DNA from: Chara braunii
Taxonomy: Eukaryota > Streptophyta > Charophyceae > Charales > Characeae
Direction of reading: 5' to 3'
Length of the DNA: 63,691 nucleotides
NCBI GenBank assembly: GCA_003427395.1
Contig: BFEA01000443.1
Coordinates: forward strand, 117,585-181,275
A model generated the notes under the pieces. That model was given only the letters and a program-made list of their open reading frames with translations, was not told where the DNA came from and made no database searches. Shown in pieces: positions 1-12,849 of the stretch. Numbering within the stretch: the first letter of the stretch is position 1; each line of letters starts with the position of its first letter. The position numbers and the translations under genes are program-made.

Positions 1-37
1 TTTTTTTCTTTTTAACCGATTTTCGTTTTTCATTTTT
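1..37. other. Flank left of element 1
   Basis: T-rich sequence outside the first terminal repeat. If element 1 also made a 4-bp target duplication, its left copy would be the TTTT at 34-37; the right copy lies beyond the window. Nothing else can be recognised here. Confidence 0.5.
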
Positions 38-89
38 AATACGCATTTCGTTAAAAGTGAACCTTTTGATTGTTCACTTTTTGTAACAA
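38..89 (+). repeat. TIR, left end of element 1
   Basis: Starts AATACGCATTTCGT and continues into AAAAGTGAACC and TTGTTCACTTTTTG. It is nearly identical to the reverse complement of 53236-53287, the corresponding end of element 2, and matches the other end (20383) over the first 14 bases with one difference. Confidence 0.8.
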
Positions 90-299
90 GGCTGAAATTC
101 ACGTTGGAGCGACATAAACAAGAGAAATTTATGTTGGCAATATAAACTGAGGAGCGACATAAATAAGAATAAATCGATACAATCATTGGGAAGTGTCGCT
201 AAGTGGGCAGTGCCATGAGTCTCGCAAGATCAACAACCATCCATCGCTTGGAGTACTCGACCCATCATCCTGCAACTTGTTACTGGGCCTAAGACATCT

Positions 300-669
300 A
301 CTTAGTCGACCGTCCGCGAACCCCCCCCCCTTCCCCCCCCAACCCACCAACGGTGACCAACCCCCTTAAAATCAGTGTTGCATCGAATGTATCCCTTGTT
401 GGTTATTTTCGAGGTAGCCTTTTGGAGCGGCCGCTCTGCAACTCAGAATAAATTCCAGGTTTGTTCGAGTGCTGCCATCAACCTGCAAAAAGATAAAAGG
501 GCTTATGACACCTGTTGACCCTCCCCTCCACCACCCCCTGCCCCAGCACCCCAACCCCTTGGAAGTCACATTCTCCCCTTTTGGCTATTTTCAAGGTGCG
601 TGGACCAGTTCCTGGGCCTATGACACATACTGACACTCCGCCTCAACCTCCCCCCCCCCCCTATGCCCC

Positions 670-746
<77 letters not shown>

Positions 747-780
747 ATCCCAGCACCCCTACCCCCAGGAAATCACATTC
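300..780. repeat. C-rich repeat block with a 73-nt poly-C run
   Basis: C-rich copies of a roughly 60-bp motif containing AAGTCACATTC or AAATCACATTC recur near 555, 765 and 1030. A pure C run spans 671-743. Reading frames across it (poly-Pro or poly-Gly) are compositional artefacts. The equivalent stretch of element 2 has a different content, including a GT microsatellite. Confidence 0.8.
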
Positions 781-899
781 GGCGCTTTTGGCGAAATTCG
801 AGGTGAGCGGCATCTTAAATATGAGTACTTTTTCCTTCATGCCCCCTGCTGAAACTTCTTTGCTGCACCCCAATCCCCTTAATATTACTTTTTGTTCTT

Positions 900-3480
900 T
901 GTCTGACAATCTTTAAGTCAATAGTGCGCTACCAGTTCTTTTGTCGGGCGAAGATCCTCAACGTCAAAACTTAATATTGCACCACAAACGTCGACTGAAC
1001 AATCCGAACCTCAGCACCCCAACCCTCTTCAAAATCACATTGACCCCCTTTGAAAATCACATTCTGCCATTTTGGCTCAGAATCTTAAACTACGAATTAA
1101 TTCCCAAATGCTTTCACTGTTTCACACACTTAGTCGTTGGAAGAGGTGAGGAGGCGCTGCAATCCGGATAGAAATGCCACACACTGAGTTATTGGAAGAG
1201 GTGAGGAGGCGCTGTAAGCAGGACAGTAATGCCTGCCAGCAATGCTGTAGGACCCAATTTCAAACTCGAAAATATTGCGTATATAAGGAAGGACCTTGTC
1301 GTCGTACAGTTCCCACTCTCGCGGATGTGAATCATTGCAATTTTTGTGCATCTTTATCCGTCAATACGGCAGTTGAGCGAGAAATAAAATCAATGTGCAG
1401 GGGTAAGGCATCACACATTTTCAAGGTCTAGCATCAGACGTAACATAACGGCGAGTGAAAACTCACGGCGCCAACAATTATTATTCGTTGTTAACTGTCA
1501 TTTCCGCATTTCAACTGGATTTCGCGCTCGCTCACCCACGGCAGACCCGGTGTCGACCCCTTTTAGCGAAAAGGAGGGGGCATCAGGAATCGCAAAAGCA
1601 AGGACGACGAATGCACAATAAATATTTTTGCGACCCTATTAGCGATACATCAAGGCTTCATGCACCACTTTTAGCAGAAATTGCAAAAGGCTAAAAGCGG
1701 AAGTCGCAAGAGGTGAGGAGGCGTTGTAAGCCAGTTATAAATTCCATCGAGCAAAGGTGGAGGAGAGAATCTAAAACTACGAATCAATTCGCACATGCTT
1801 TCTCATAGTGCATCATCGAAAAAGGTGAGCAGGCGCTTTAAACAACCACTCCCTCTGGCAGCAGCAAATAGCCCCCCCCCCCGGTGAGTTCCAACGGGTT
1901 CTTAGGGAGGGCGGTGACCAGATGCCGAAACGGAGGGCCCAGTCTCGCAATTTGACAGCGGCAACTTTTGCGATTTTTTACACTGAGAATAATTCACTGA
2001 AAATTCTGAAAATTCGGGGGTTGGTAGATTTGCTTGTGGTCCTTCTAGGGAAAATATCAAAAATATTTTAAGAAATGATTTTGACCTCCAAATAACCGCT
2101 GCGACGATTTGGGACACGTTCGAGTTCTACTACAATGCCATTTGCGGGCCAACAGGGAAAGTTGTACAACTTCAGCGGTTTTTCTCGCTCTGAAGAATGC
2201 GTCACAGACCCCCAAAAGTAAAAGGGTCAGTAAATTTGCTCGTGATCTTTTCATCGATTTTTTTTTTTTTAATTGAGAATCATTCAGACCACGAAGTAAA
2301 TCGTGGACACGATTCAACATATTTTTAATTTTGCCCTACTGGCGGTTCTCCAGTCTGTACTACGGGCGGTCGTAATGAACCTGTGCTATCATTTTCTTGA
2401 TGTCAGACGGAGTGGTGGTTTAAGCGGGGTAGAAATGAATGCCAACAAAGATAGAGGAGCCAATTTCACTATTGGCAAGACATGACACAAAGGACAATCT
2501 TTTTCACAATGTATCCATTTTTTTCAATAAGACAGAAGGTAATAATTTCGGCAAAATATCATTTTTTGCGAACTTGCATAAATGATCAGTCTTCCGGCGA
2601 CAACGCAGAAGGTAACAATTTTCGGCAATCATCCATTTTGGTGAATACCTCATATCGATCCCTGAGCGACAAACAAGGTCAAAGCACAAGGGTCAAGCAC
2701 ACATACATTTTGGCGATAGCACAGTTGATGATAATTTCTGGTGAACTTACAGTTGTGAACAAATTTCTGGTGACAACACAAAAGGTAATCATTCTGAAAA
2801 ATTTATAGATATGAACGGTCTTATCACAAATGTATGGCTTCTAAATTACGAATATGTTCGCATTTGTCATACAGAAGCAACAGTCAACATTCCGTGGAGA
2901 CTACGACATGTATTCTGGCGATAACAAATTGGTGATCATTTATTGTACCACTAAATTTTGTGGAGTCCATAAAACAAAGTCAAGCATACATACATTCTGG
3001 CGATAATTGATTTCCGAATTGCGAATAAGTTCGCAATTGTCACATGGAAGCAACAGTCAGCATTCACTCGAGATAAGAAGGAGGATGGTTGCGGGGAGGA
3101 GGGCACAGCAGAGGAGGTGAACTGAAAAAATGGGGCGGTACGCGGAGAGGGGGGGTGGGGGTTTGGGGGGGAGGGTCTTTCAGACCGTTAAGACTCTCGT
3201 AAGAAGAGAATCACGAAACAATTTGGCGACCAAGAAGTAATCTTTGATTTTTTTCACCAACATCTCGGTAAATGAACTTTGAGATAAGCATGAAACAATT
3301 TGGCGACCAAGAAGAAATCACTGATGTCTTTCACCAACATCTTCTAAATGAAGCAGAGTATCTAGTTCTACGAGCATGAGTGTAAAAAATGTCCACAAGA
3401 GAATAAAGATTTCCTATCAGTAACATAGGAGCACAACCTGGAAACGAATAAAGGTAGCATGACGCTGCCGCGGTCGTACA
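900..3480. other. Non-coding left end of element 1
   Basis: No gene is recognisable. A roughly 60-bp unit with GAAGAGGTGAGGAGGCGCTG is duplicated at about 1138 and 1192, with weaker copies near 1705 and 1810. Stretches 1084-1400 and 2455-3300 align on the opposite strand with 51890-52112 and 48400-49245 of element 2. A pair of loosely related segments occurs at about 1920-2060 and 2130-2290, both with a GAGAAT(A/C)ATTCA motif. Confidence 0.6.
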
Positions 3481-3960
3481 AGAAATAAGGAGAATAACCC
3501 GAAAACAAACAAAGATAGCACGAAGGTGGGATATTCACATCCGATATCTAAGCGTCTACTTAAAAGATACTGCACCATGTGGCTGGGATATTCACATCAA
3601 CATCGAAGTGTCCACTTCACCTAAGTGTCCGCTGCAACCCTCTAGCTGATGTTGGGTGGCAATGAATGAGAATAACCTGAAAACAAACGAAGGCAGCACG
3701 ACGCTGGCGGGGTCTAAAAAAACAGGGTGCATAAGGCCATGCTATTTGCATCGGAAAAACTAAAAAAATCAAGAGAGTCAAAGAAAGTCCCACGTGTAAA
3801 GTTGCCAGGTTCGTCGAAAAGAAGAACCAGAAAAAAATACTGCAGCACGAGGCTGGGATATTCACGTCGATATCTAAGCGTGCACTTGATAGACGCGTCC
3901 ACTGCAATCCTCTACCTCATCAAAACAACACCACAGCTCGAGCCGCCCGATTGTTAGACT
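3480..3960. repeat. Short interspersed repeats downstream of the Ulp1 pseudogene
   Basis: The phrase GGGATATTCAC recurs at about 3526, 3583 and 3855 with neighbouring TAAGCGTCTACTT-like words. The same repeats on the other strand (TGTGAATATCCCA) follow the protease gene of element 2 at about 47990-48260, so this is a conserved 3' region of the element. Confidence 0.7.
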
Positions 3961-4034
3961 AAGTGGGAATAGATTCGCACTTTTGTTCACGACCTTGCAA
4001 ATAAAAAACGTTGCGTATTTTCAAAACAGGGATA

Positions 4035-5264
4035 TCATTCTGAGCCTTGGATTATGTTCACCTTCATCCTCAACCTGATGTTCGGAATGTCGCTTTGGCC
4101 TATCGGAAATGGAGGTGAATGACCACGTGCCAGGAAGGAAGCGAAGGCGAGCATGAAAACACTGCAGCTCGACCCGTCCGACTGTTCAGGGACACCATGA
4201 ACAACACCTTGGGCTCCGGCAGATCCAGTTTCGTGTGTCGACCAAATTGACGAACTGCTGCGTCACATAGGTATTTCGTCAAGTTTACAAGCACACCGGA
4301 AGAAAAAACGTCATCGTCTTGCAGGAGGGAGTCGTAGTACTCCAACCGTCCTTCGCGAACGCATAATAAGGTCCAGTGCACTCAATTTTTATGAACAAGA
4401 ATGATTAGCATATCGTACGCAAAAATGTTGACATCTTTTGTCCATCTCGCAACCCTATCATGTCGACATCCCTCATCGACGAGCTTCGTATAAAAAAACG
4501 GACTGAAAATATAAACAGAGGGACACCCTGACAACGTAGCATTGCTAACCAAGGCCAAGTAGGACTCCACCACCTCGTCGAAAAGCCACCCTCCCTGAAC
4601 AAAAGTCTGAAGAATTTTTCTGCTCAACACAATAGAACTGGTCCCTTTGCGAATCGAGGAAACCACCTCGTTACCGTTGCTGAAATCCCCACAGACCTCC
4701 TGCAACATTCTCAAGTCTGCACCGCTAAGCTCCTCAGTAGGCAACGACGCGCGAAAAAATGATGTAGCCACAGGTGCACAAACACCCAAGAACAAGTGTC
4801 AGGAGCCGCCAAAACCACCAGGGCGAACTGGTCATGAACTGTGTGCCCTTTTTCTACAAAATTTATAACCCCGACTGCTGAATGTGTCTTTGGCGATGTA
4901 CTTAGGACACGGGTCTTTGACGGTACCCCGTCTGGCGTCGTCATCAGACCCATCAGACAAAGCAGTAATGCTTTCGATAGACGCAACCACATGTTTCCGC
5001 AAAGCTTCCTCCTTATATATTCTACAAGCCTTCAGAACCCTGACAGCTCTCCCGAAAAGGCGAGGCATCTGGACCCTTTTAAACAACCCTACAGTTGACG
5101 AGGGCTTCTTCGGTGAAGCGGTCAATGACCTCCCTTAAAACGATTTTTTGTGCATGGCTTGCGAAGGCTTCATGGGCAGGGACATTGAAAACCTCACACA
5201 TGTAGAACATAGAAAACAACCCACAACCCACAAACTTTTGTTTAAGAAGTGGTAATAGCCACAT
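4035..5264 (-). pseudogene. Ulp1/C48-like cysteine protease, element 1 copy
   Basis: Ulp1-type peptidases cleave SUMO or related conjugates, and several plant DNA transposons carry them. Visible signatures in order: a GG-W-L/F tract, FSVRFFI/FSPFF-like block, a WTKDV-IF block, HWTLLCV with the catalytic His, YYDS with the Asp, and a QSDGSSC motif with the Cys. Damage: an in-frame TGA just before VHW, a one-base deletion before the QSDGSSC block, Glu in place of the oxyanion Gln (VPEQ), and Ser replacing Gly after the catalytic Cys. An upstream in-frame stop near 4835 is matched in position in element 2 and may be a real boundary. The start is uncertain; 5264 is the first ATG of the conserved stretch. 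Confidence 0.75.
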
Positions 5265-5322
5265 GAGCCCATCAATTCAATGTGGATGACCACAGAGCTG
5301 AACATGGACAGATGTGAGAGTG

Positions 5323-6946
5323 CTACTGTTCACAAATCTTACCGTGCTCGGGAGTCCGTCGAGGGGAACCGACCTCCTGTCGCGCCACTGTGCCGACGTC
5401 CGTGGAGGATTCGATGTTCTGCATCTCGACCACCCCTGAGACGCTAACCAGCTCGATGGCAGCAAAGTCGCTAACCAACTTCGTAGCTTCATGAAGCACC
5501 GTTTCCCGACCGGAACTGAGGGCAAACGCTCGATCACCTTTCTCTTCACTGCAGCTGGTGGACTGAGAATCATGATCTGTCCTCTCCGAACCCATCGGAC
5601 GAGCCGACACCTCACCGGCATGAAGCCCAGTTGACACGTCACGAGCATAAGGCTGAGTTCCCCCCACGGTTTCCTCGCCTGCCTCATCGTCATTTAGCCG
5701 AGCCAACACCTCACCGCCAAAAAGCTTAGCTTCCCCCACGAGTCCTTCGCCTTCCTCATCGTCACGAAGCCGAGTTTCCACCACGGGTCCTTCTTCACCC
5801 TCCTCATAGCCACAAAGACAAGCTTTCCCAAACCTCCATGCACGTCCTTCCCGCCCACGGTCTTTGCCTTCCACAAACGTCTCATGACCTCCCTTAACGC
5901 CACCCTCTTGCATCGTCAGTGGCGACCCGCTGTGCAAAACCAAATCGGTGTCCCCGATGTTGATGGCATTCCCGACGAGCCTTGGAGAAGCTCTTCATCC
6001 CGCTGCACAACATGCGTCTCCTCCAAAGCATGACCTTCGCACTCTCTAGCCTCTGTCTCCAACACTCCTATAGCGGGCCCCTGAACAGATGTCGCCGCAC
6101 GCTGTAAACGCTCACCCTCTTCCAAGAGGCGCAGGAGCAAGGTGTCGTCCTGAACAGGACAAGCGTGCTGCGTACTGCGGCGAGGACTTTCCTCAACGTC
6201 ATGAAACAAAGTCCTCGCAGACAATTGCGAATCTACTCACACTTCATAAGACCCCAGGGCGGCCTCGTCTCACGTGTTAGAATCTCGACTCCCTGCGCAG
6301 TGGCTCTCACCTCCGCCCGACCCGACATCCCGCTGCACAGCATGCGCTTCCTGTGAGAGGTTTTCTTCCCCCAAAGCTGCTGCACTTTTGCTCTCCACAT
6401 CGACGGACGCGCCCTCCGAAGCATGACACTGATGCTCACTAGCATCGGTCTCAAACACTCCAACATCGAGCCCCTCCCACACTTCGTGAGGCGGCCAATG
6501 TTGAGTTTCCTCTTCCCGCTGCACAACATGCGCTTCATGTGAGAGGTCCCCTTCCCCCGAAGGTGGTGTACTCTTGCTCTCTAAGTCGACGGACGCACCC
6601 TTTGAAGGATGACGTAGATGCCCGCTGGCCCTGGTCTCCAACACTCCTGCGTCGAGATCATCCAACACTCTGCGAGGCGGCCAGTGTTGAGTCTCCTCTT
6701 CCCGATGCACAGCATGTGCGCCCTGTGACAGCTCCTCTTCCCCGGATCCGCAGCACTCTTGCTCTTAAAATCGATGGAAGCACCCTCCGAAGCGTAACGA
6801 TCATACTCGCTAGGCCTGGTTTCCAACACTCTTGCAGCGGGCCCCTCCAGCACTTTGCGCTCGCCGGCGTCATGAAACAAAGTCCTCACAGACAAGTGCG
6901 AATGTACTCGCACTTGATAAGACCTCCGTGCCGCCTCGTCTCGCAT
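5323..6946 (-). pseudogene. Repeat-rich acidic protein, element 1 copy
   Basis: Unrecognised. In several frames it encodes tandem units of about 62 residues with EETQHWP, VLET, SEGASVD and ESKS blocks (two good copies at 6270-6710), followed towards Ulp1 by a segment with GEVSA, DRAFALSSGRET, VLHEA and ELVS blocks. The product would be highly charged and presumably disordered. The frame changes often, so this copy is broken. It lies between the ParB-methylase-like gene and the protease on the same strand and could be the C-terminal part of the former or the N-terminal part of the latter. Confidence 0.5.
6894..6915. promoter_or_regulatory. Dispersed palindrome at the end of the ParB-methylase-like gene
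   Basis: AAGTGCGAAT, a 2-nt spacer and ACTCGCACTT form near-perfect inverted arms. Element 2 has the same palindrome at the equivalent place (45056-45077), so position and sequence are conserved. Its function is unknown. Confidence 0.6.
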
Positions 6947-7014
6947 GTCCGAGTCTCGACTCCCTTCGCAACAGCTTTCAGTTCCGCTAGACTCATGACT
7001 CCCGAACGCTCTAT

Positions 7015-7112
7015 GCTTTCCGCTCGGCCCCTTTCCGCCCGGCCCCTTTCCGCCTGACCCCTTTCCGCCCGACCCCTTTCCGCCCGACCCCTTTCCGCCG
7101 GACCCTTTTTCG
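7015..7112 (-). repeat. 15-bp coding minisatellite (GRAER repeats)
   Basis: Tandem 15-bp units on the minus strand encode repeated G-R-A-E-R pentapeptides at the C-terminal end of the ParB-methylase-like gene. Element 2 has the homologous array at 44866-44955. Confidence 0.8.
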
Positions 7113-10100
7113 CCGAACCGTTTTCCGCGGAGCCCTTTGGTTCCGACGACGTTTCGCCTGGCCCCTTTCCCTTTGCTTCGTCGTCACCAGATCCTGAGTC
7201 GTCTCCTCCGTCAGCTCCTCCACCGGGTCCTGCGCTGTCTCCTCCATCACCTCGCCCACCGCCTCCCGGATGCTGACCACCCGACGGAGGTTGGGACATG
7301 CGCCAGTCAATGCCACGAGACGGTCTCGTCTCGAGTGCATAGAAAGGCGCTCGAAACTCCAACATTTTGTTGGCGTACAACTCATCTAGCTTTTGGCCTG
7401 CATACGCATTGACGTCCGGCAGGATCCTGTCGAGGTTCATAACCCCCAAATGCTCCACCAAAGCTTCTGTTGCCTTTTTCTTAAATGGACCCGCTCCTTG
7501 TCTGTTCATGCCACTCCACTTACCATCGACTTCCTTCATTGCCATGACCCACTTTCCAGTCTTTCCAGCAGGTTGGAATTTCCTGGGGTGCCAGACGACG
7601 TTGTGGCCCCAGACATCCTTTGACGTGAGCCGGTGATGCTTCCCGTAGAAGAAGAGCCTGTCATTATCCCAGGTATCATGGTCCCTAGGGAGCTTGTCAC
7701 CAGGTTTGTAATCATAGTCTCTCTCTTCTTCCCCGTCATCAGAAGATTGGTCCTCGACTGTTTCACGCTCAAACACATGCTTCAAACCGGCAGGGGACAT
7801 GCTATATTTCCGAGGAACACCTTCCCCTTCATCATCAACCTGTGCAACCACCCGAGGAAGTGGCATGGACTCGAAATCAAAGGTTTCGGAGTCGCTCATC
7901 TCCTCCATATCCTCAGCATCGAAAGGGTCCTCCTCGTCGAACTGCGCCTTGTAGTTTTCGAGGGTCAGAGGTTCGACCATCAAGAAGAAAACGTGCTCCA
8001 GCCTTTTCAGGAAATTTGAGACAGACTCACTGGCTGCATCGTGGTAACCATTCATCACACCGAATACCAGGTTCCTCCGTCGTTTGTATTTCAGGTCGGT
8101 CTGAGCAGGCGCTCCTGGCTGGAAAAGAAACTCTCAAACCTCCGTCATTTTCTACTCCGGCAATTTCCAATACATATCACATTTGGGATCCCAGTTCCGT
8201 TCGCCGGTGGTCTGGACAAATGAGCAATGGTGGCGAGGGTCCCCCACGCGTGTCTTAACGAATTCACAAAGGTAATCGATCATCTTTGTCTCGTCCTCTA
8301 ATGCAACGACGTTCCGACCGCTGCGGAGGAGTTCCCACACAACAGACGCGTGCGCCTTCCCGAAGAAAAAAACAGTTTGCCTAACTCTGCAAAAGTTCTC
8401 TAGCAGAGCAATCAGATGAGCCGGGTTGCATTCCCTGTCCCCGTAAGTAGCTCCTCGGACACTTGTCACACCGTCGTCCTCCCATTGGCTACGAGGGAAC
8501 TTGTCCTCGTCTGCCACGTCGAAACAGACCACAGCCTGTCCTGACGGGTCGGATGAACAGGCAGCTTTCGAGCGGGCCACCACCGCGGGTTTGGCCGGAC
8601 TTGGAGCATTGGCACGGGGAGGCTTCGATGGACTACTGGCCGGGAAGACTGCGACCGTGTTGTCTGCCAGGTTGTCGCCATTGAAAACCACGTACAGACG
8701 ATCGTACTCCTCGACCAGCATACTGCCTTCCCGAACAGTGGCCTTCCTTTATGCATGGCGCACCCACTTCTCTGTCCTGACGTGATGAATGCTAAGCTTG
8801 ACCATGCCTTTCAAGAAATTGAGCTCCCAACGAGAGGGGAAGAAGACGACAAGTGCCCAGTGCCTCAGCGATAGGCTTTGGAGGACGCCTTGCAAGGGGG
8901 CGAAATCGTCTTCTTGCCAGTATGAGAGGAGTGTGGGATCACACAAATCGAGGACGCACAAGTTGCACACGTAATGTCGCACAATCTAGCGGATCTCAGA
9001 GAGACGAGTGTGAGTTTGCGAAGCTGGACAACTGAAAGGAATACGGATAGTCACGCGGTTGATCTTGTGCCATTTGATGTGTCTCACATCCCCGCTGACC
9101 CTGATCGTGTCTTGCACTTCTTCCTCCGTTCGTTGCAAGCTGATGGACTTCTCGAAAAATTTAGGGAACCTCTCATCATCGTACATTTTCTTTGTTTCAT
9201 CGAGGGACTCCTCGCACGGAAGACATCGTTTGCAAGTGTTCACGTACTCCACCGCGCCATGGAAATGCTTCTGCAGTTCCACCCACCCCTGTTTCGTGAC
9301 GTCCCGCGGCACAAATTCCCCCAGAAGTTGCTCCTCGGTCCGAAAAACTTGGCTCCCATACCACCAAGCCTTTGCGTCCTCCTCGGATTCGAGGAACAAG
9401 ATGTAGTGAAACATGCGGAGCATCATGAGGTTCACTTTCCTCGTCGCTACCATATCTTTAATTCCAGGCTTATGCCGACGTTTTAGATGCCTGCCCGCCG
9501 ATTGCACGAACAGTCCCCTCAGCGTGAGAATGTCGTCGAGGATCGACAGTTTTTCGGCATCGGTCATGTCAGCAAAAGACTGCCAACAGAACATGTCTGG
9601 CTCCTTCACGACGACGAAAAACTTGTCGTCCGATTGCGTTTTCTTTTTGGTCGGAGGCGGCGGGACCCGGACCAGCCACCCCATCTTTGTTTCACGAGCC
9701 GCCCCTTTCTCGCCTATTTCCGGAATCGCTTGAAGACCCGGAGATTTGTCTAGCATGTATTTGCCCGGCTTCGACAAGGGCGTCTTCCCGTCTCCGCCCA
9801 ACAACTTTCCCTCGGCCCATTTGTCGTCTCCATGCCCTTGCAAAAAACCTCATCACTGGCCGTCACTAGCGGCATCCATTGCCTCACTGCATTGCCAATA
9901 GCAGCGACGTGGTCCTTGTCGGCGAGCGTTGTCGCTTTATGTGCCATCGTCCAGTGAGCGTCGTTCGGACTCTTTCCCAAAAGCAACTTTTGGAAGTCGA
10001 AAAACGCTTGTTTTTCGGCCTCCTTACCGGAAGGGTCCCCTTGAATGGCCACCGGCCTTCCTTGATTCTCCCATGCCTCCCACATGTCCTCGAAAGCGGC

Positions 10101-11907
10101 CTTCTGCGCACGCTGCTTAGACATCTTGTGTCTTGTGTTCTCCATCTGACAGACCTGCAAATACCTCCCAAAGTCTTCGTCGGAGAACCACACGACTTTC
10201 GGCGGCCACATGTGCATCTTCCACAATTCGAATATTGGCTCACCGGCCAACTCCTTCACAGCAGCCACGGTGTGTTGTCCGTTGACAGGGTAATAGAAGT
10301 ACTTGTCCTTGTCCTCTAGCTTGAAGACATCCTTGTAAACCCTCTCAACTCTCTCTTGCTTATGCGCCACCGGCTTGTAGATGGGTGTCAGAACCAAAGG
10401 GTTTTTCGTCCAGATCTTCCCCTTTTCCTCCCGGAACTGCCTTAGCATCGCACCCTTGATGTCCTCCACACCATCGCGAGTGAGACTGCGATGATTGTAA
10501 TATCTTTCCCACGGCGGGATGTCGCAGACCTTCCTAGGGTCGATGAGCAGTTGAATGGGTAAATCCTTCTTCACGATCTCACCGTCATCGTTCCGCTCGT
10601 ATTCGAGCCAAAACGCTGCCGCTTTGTCGTACTGCCTACCGACCGCCCTTTCGCCACCACTCGTCCCCTCAGCAGTCTTCCTCCTCCGAGGTTTCTTCTG
10701 GCCATCGCCTTCTTCAGCTGCCAGTTTCCTTTTGGATTTCTCTAAAGATTCTCTCGCGGCGGTAATGCCTAGACGAGCCGAATCTCCTTCACCCATAGCT
10801 TGTCCTTCGTGGATGGTCAAACCGCTGGACCTCATCGCTTTCTTACTTGTTGTTGCACCCTCTTGCTTCGACTGCCTCTTTTTGACTCCTTGTTCTTGTC
10901 CGCCACGCATCCCTGGTGTCCTCTTTCCCGAGGCACGTTCTCTGACGTCACCATCATCCCTGCCAATCATCGGCTCCGATTGTCCTTTCATCCTCTTCAT
11001 GCGTCGGGTTTGTTCCGCCACCTCTTCTCGCACCGTCTTCTATCGCTCGCGCTTCTTCTACGAAAAAGTCGGCTCCCCGCCAGAGCTGTCGTGCACAACG
11101 CCCATCCCTTCAACCTCATTCCCTCCAACCTCTTGCCCTGAACTGCCGGATTCTCTTCTCGCCTCATCTTGAAGTGAATATGTGTCACCCTGGCAGACGA
11201 ACTTGAAGATTTTCGAAGTACCGACCCGGGGAGTCCCTGCATCTGGAGAATGCAAGCGAGACGTGTTCCCAGGAGCATCCGGGCCAGCCTGCGTCTGAAT
11301 GCTGCACGCGTGCCCTGCCATGACCCTCAGTGCCGTGAATCACACTCCTGTGCCCCACTGTCGTCACAGGGGTTTCTTGAGCCAAGCTGGACGACCCCTC
11401 ATGGGCTGGCAGAAGCCGGAAAACATATTCTCACGGAAGAATTTGACGCTCTTTCGACACCTTCAGCGCAAGATCGAGATATTCCACTGGCGGTGGAAGA
11501 CGCCTGCTTTTGTCATCGTAAAGCCCTTTGAAGTGACGACAAAGTAGCATGTTCAAGTCGTACCCCGCGAAACTCTTGATCGGCACTATCACACCCTTAA
11601 CACCTTTGTAAGGCAGTCTGCAGTGGTCATAGAAGATGTTAGTGTGCAACTTGAGCAAGCCTCCAGACTGTTTGTTGAACGAAATGATGGTACCGAGAGG
11701 ATGAACGTCGGCTACTCCCTCAGCGTCTGGAAAGCAAGCGGGTCGCATGAAAACAGCTGGCCCAATAAGGCTCCCCTCAACAACGAAGTCAAAAAACCAT
11801 TGTGCATCCCTCGTATGGAAATACTGAGGAGTAAATTGTTAAAGAGGTCGTCCCTCCCCGGGGGCAGACGGCCCAGCGCTTGTCGATGTGTTCTTCGCGG
11901 ACGCCAT

Positions 11908-12700
11908 TTTACTCCCAACCCGAGACCAATACGCCCGAGTCTGGACTAACCCGGATAACTAGGAGAAAGCCACAAGGTTTTCCTAAGAGTACTCCAAAGT
12001 GCAAACTAACTCGGAGTTGTGGGAACGAAGACAATACTATTGTGGCGGAGTGAGTTGGGAGGAAAGATAACAACTCCTTGGACAGAGTATGAAACAACTC
12101 GCAATCCTGGAGATGAAGAAAGAGGCGGCTTATCTAGGTGAAAGTGCAAACTAACTCGGAGTTGTGGAAATGAAGATCTCTACATTGTCTACAACACGTA
12201 CTGCATGGTCACCGACAAGTGCGAACTAACTCGCAGTTCCGGAAACGAGGAACTCGCGTGCCAGAAAAATGCGACTTATCTTGAAGAAAGTGCGAACTAA
12301 CTCGGAGTTGTCGAAATGAAGACATGAAACACGTACAACACGCGTGTCAAAAAGTGCGAACTAACTCAGAGTACTGGATACGAAGGGCAACAACGCCAGT
12401 TTTGAAAATAAAGAGCCTGCTTTCAGGAAAGAGCTTACTTTCAAGAAAGAGGCGTCTTATCTTCTGGAAAATGAAGAGCCTGCTTTCAGGAAAGAGGAGT
12501 CTAATCCAGAATTTTGGAAACGAAGACCTAAAACATATCCCACTAGGTGTCGACAAAGTGCGAACTAACTCGGAGTTCTGGATAGTAGTGGATACGAAGG
12601 GCGACAGCTCCTACAACACTGTGGGTCGCAAAGTGCGAACTAACTCGGCCTTATAGGAGCGACACGAAAGAACAGAAACTGTGGATTAATTCGGTCTTAC
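11908..12700. promoter_or_regulatory. Palindrome array upstream of the ParB-methylase-like gene, element 1
   Basis: At least eight copies of AAGTGCGAAC-TAACTCGGAGTT and variants in both orientations at irregular spacing (for example about 12000, 12148, 12220, 12292, 12355, 12558, 12632). The region separates the divergent ParB-methylase-like gene and transposase. The same array precedes the gene in element 2 (39425-40030). Confidence 0.65.
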
Positions 12701-12726
12701 AGAAGCGGCACGGACGAGTGTCTGTA

Positions 12727-12842
12727 CATATATATATACATATATATATTTAACAAAAACTGAGAATTAATTCGACCTTATAGAGACAGAGAGAGTCGAG
12801 TACCTGTGTATATATATACGTGTATATATATAGATAGATATC
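12727..12842. repeat. AT-rich (TA)n microsatellite
   Basis: Alternating TA tracts at 12727-12750 and 12808-12838. A homologous TA tract is at 39385-39423 in element 2. Confidence 0.85.
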
Positions 12843-12849
12843 CCAGGTC

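Larger units (their letters stand above)
6886..11907 (-). pseudogene. ParB-like / divergent DNA-methylase-like fusion, element 1 copy
   Basis: One long decayed gene. From the ATG at 11907: an unknown N-terminal domain (QWFFDFVVEG, VKGVIVPIK, HFKGLY blocks), a basic linker, and a ParB/sulfiredoxin-like domain at about 10560-10190 (DPRKVCDIPPWERYY, NPLVLTPIY, then NGQHTVAAVKEL like the ParB G-x-HR motif). An alpha-helical region follows, then a segment at 8980-8150 resembling a beta-class N-methyltransferase: DLCDPT where DPPY is expected, NPAHLIALL, FFFGKAHASVVW where DxFxGSG is expected, GRNVVALE. The tail is Gly- and Asp-rich, then GRAER repeats. Lesions: TAA after about 22 codons, a further stop near 11425, frame changes in 11030-11390, a 5-bp deletion near 9840, and stops at 8986, 8749 and 8152, none shared with element 2. 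Methylase activity is doubtful because the motifs are altered. Confidence 0.6.

Noticed and set aside
515-916. Poly-Pro or poly-Gly open frames over the C-rich tract
   Set aside because: A compositional artefact of the C run, not conserved in element 2.
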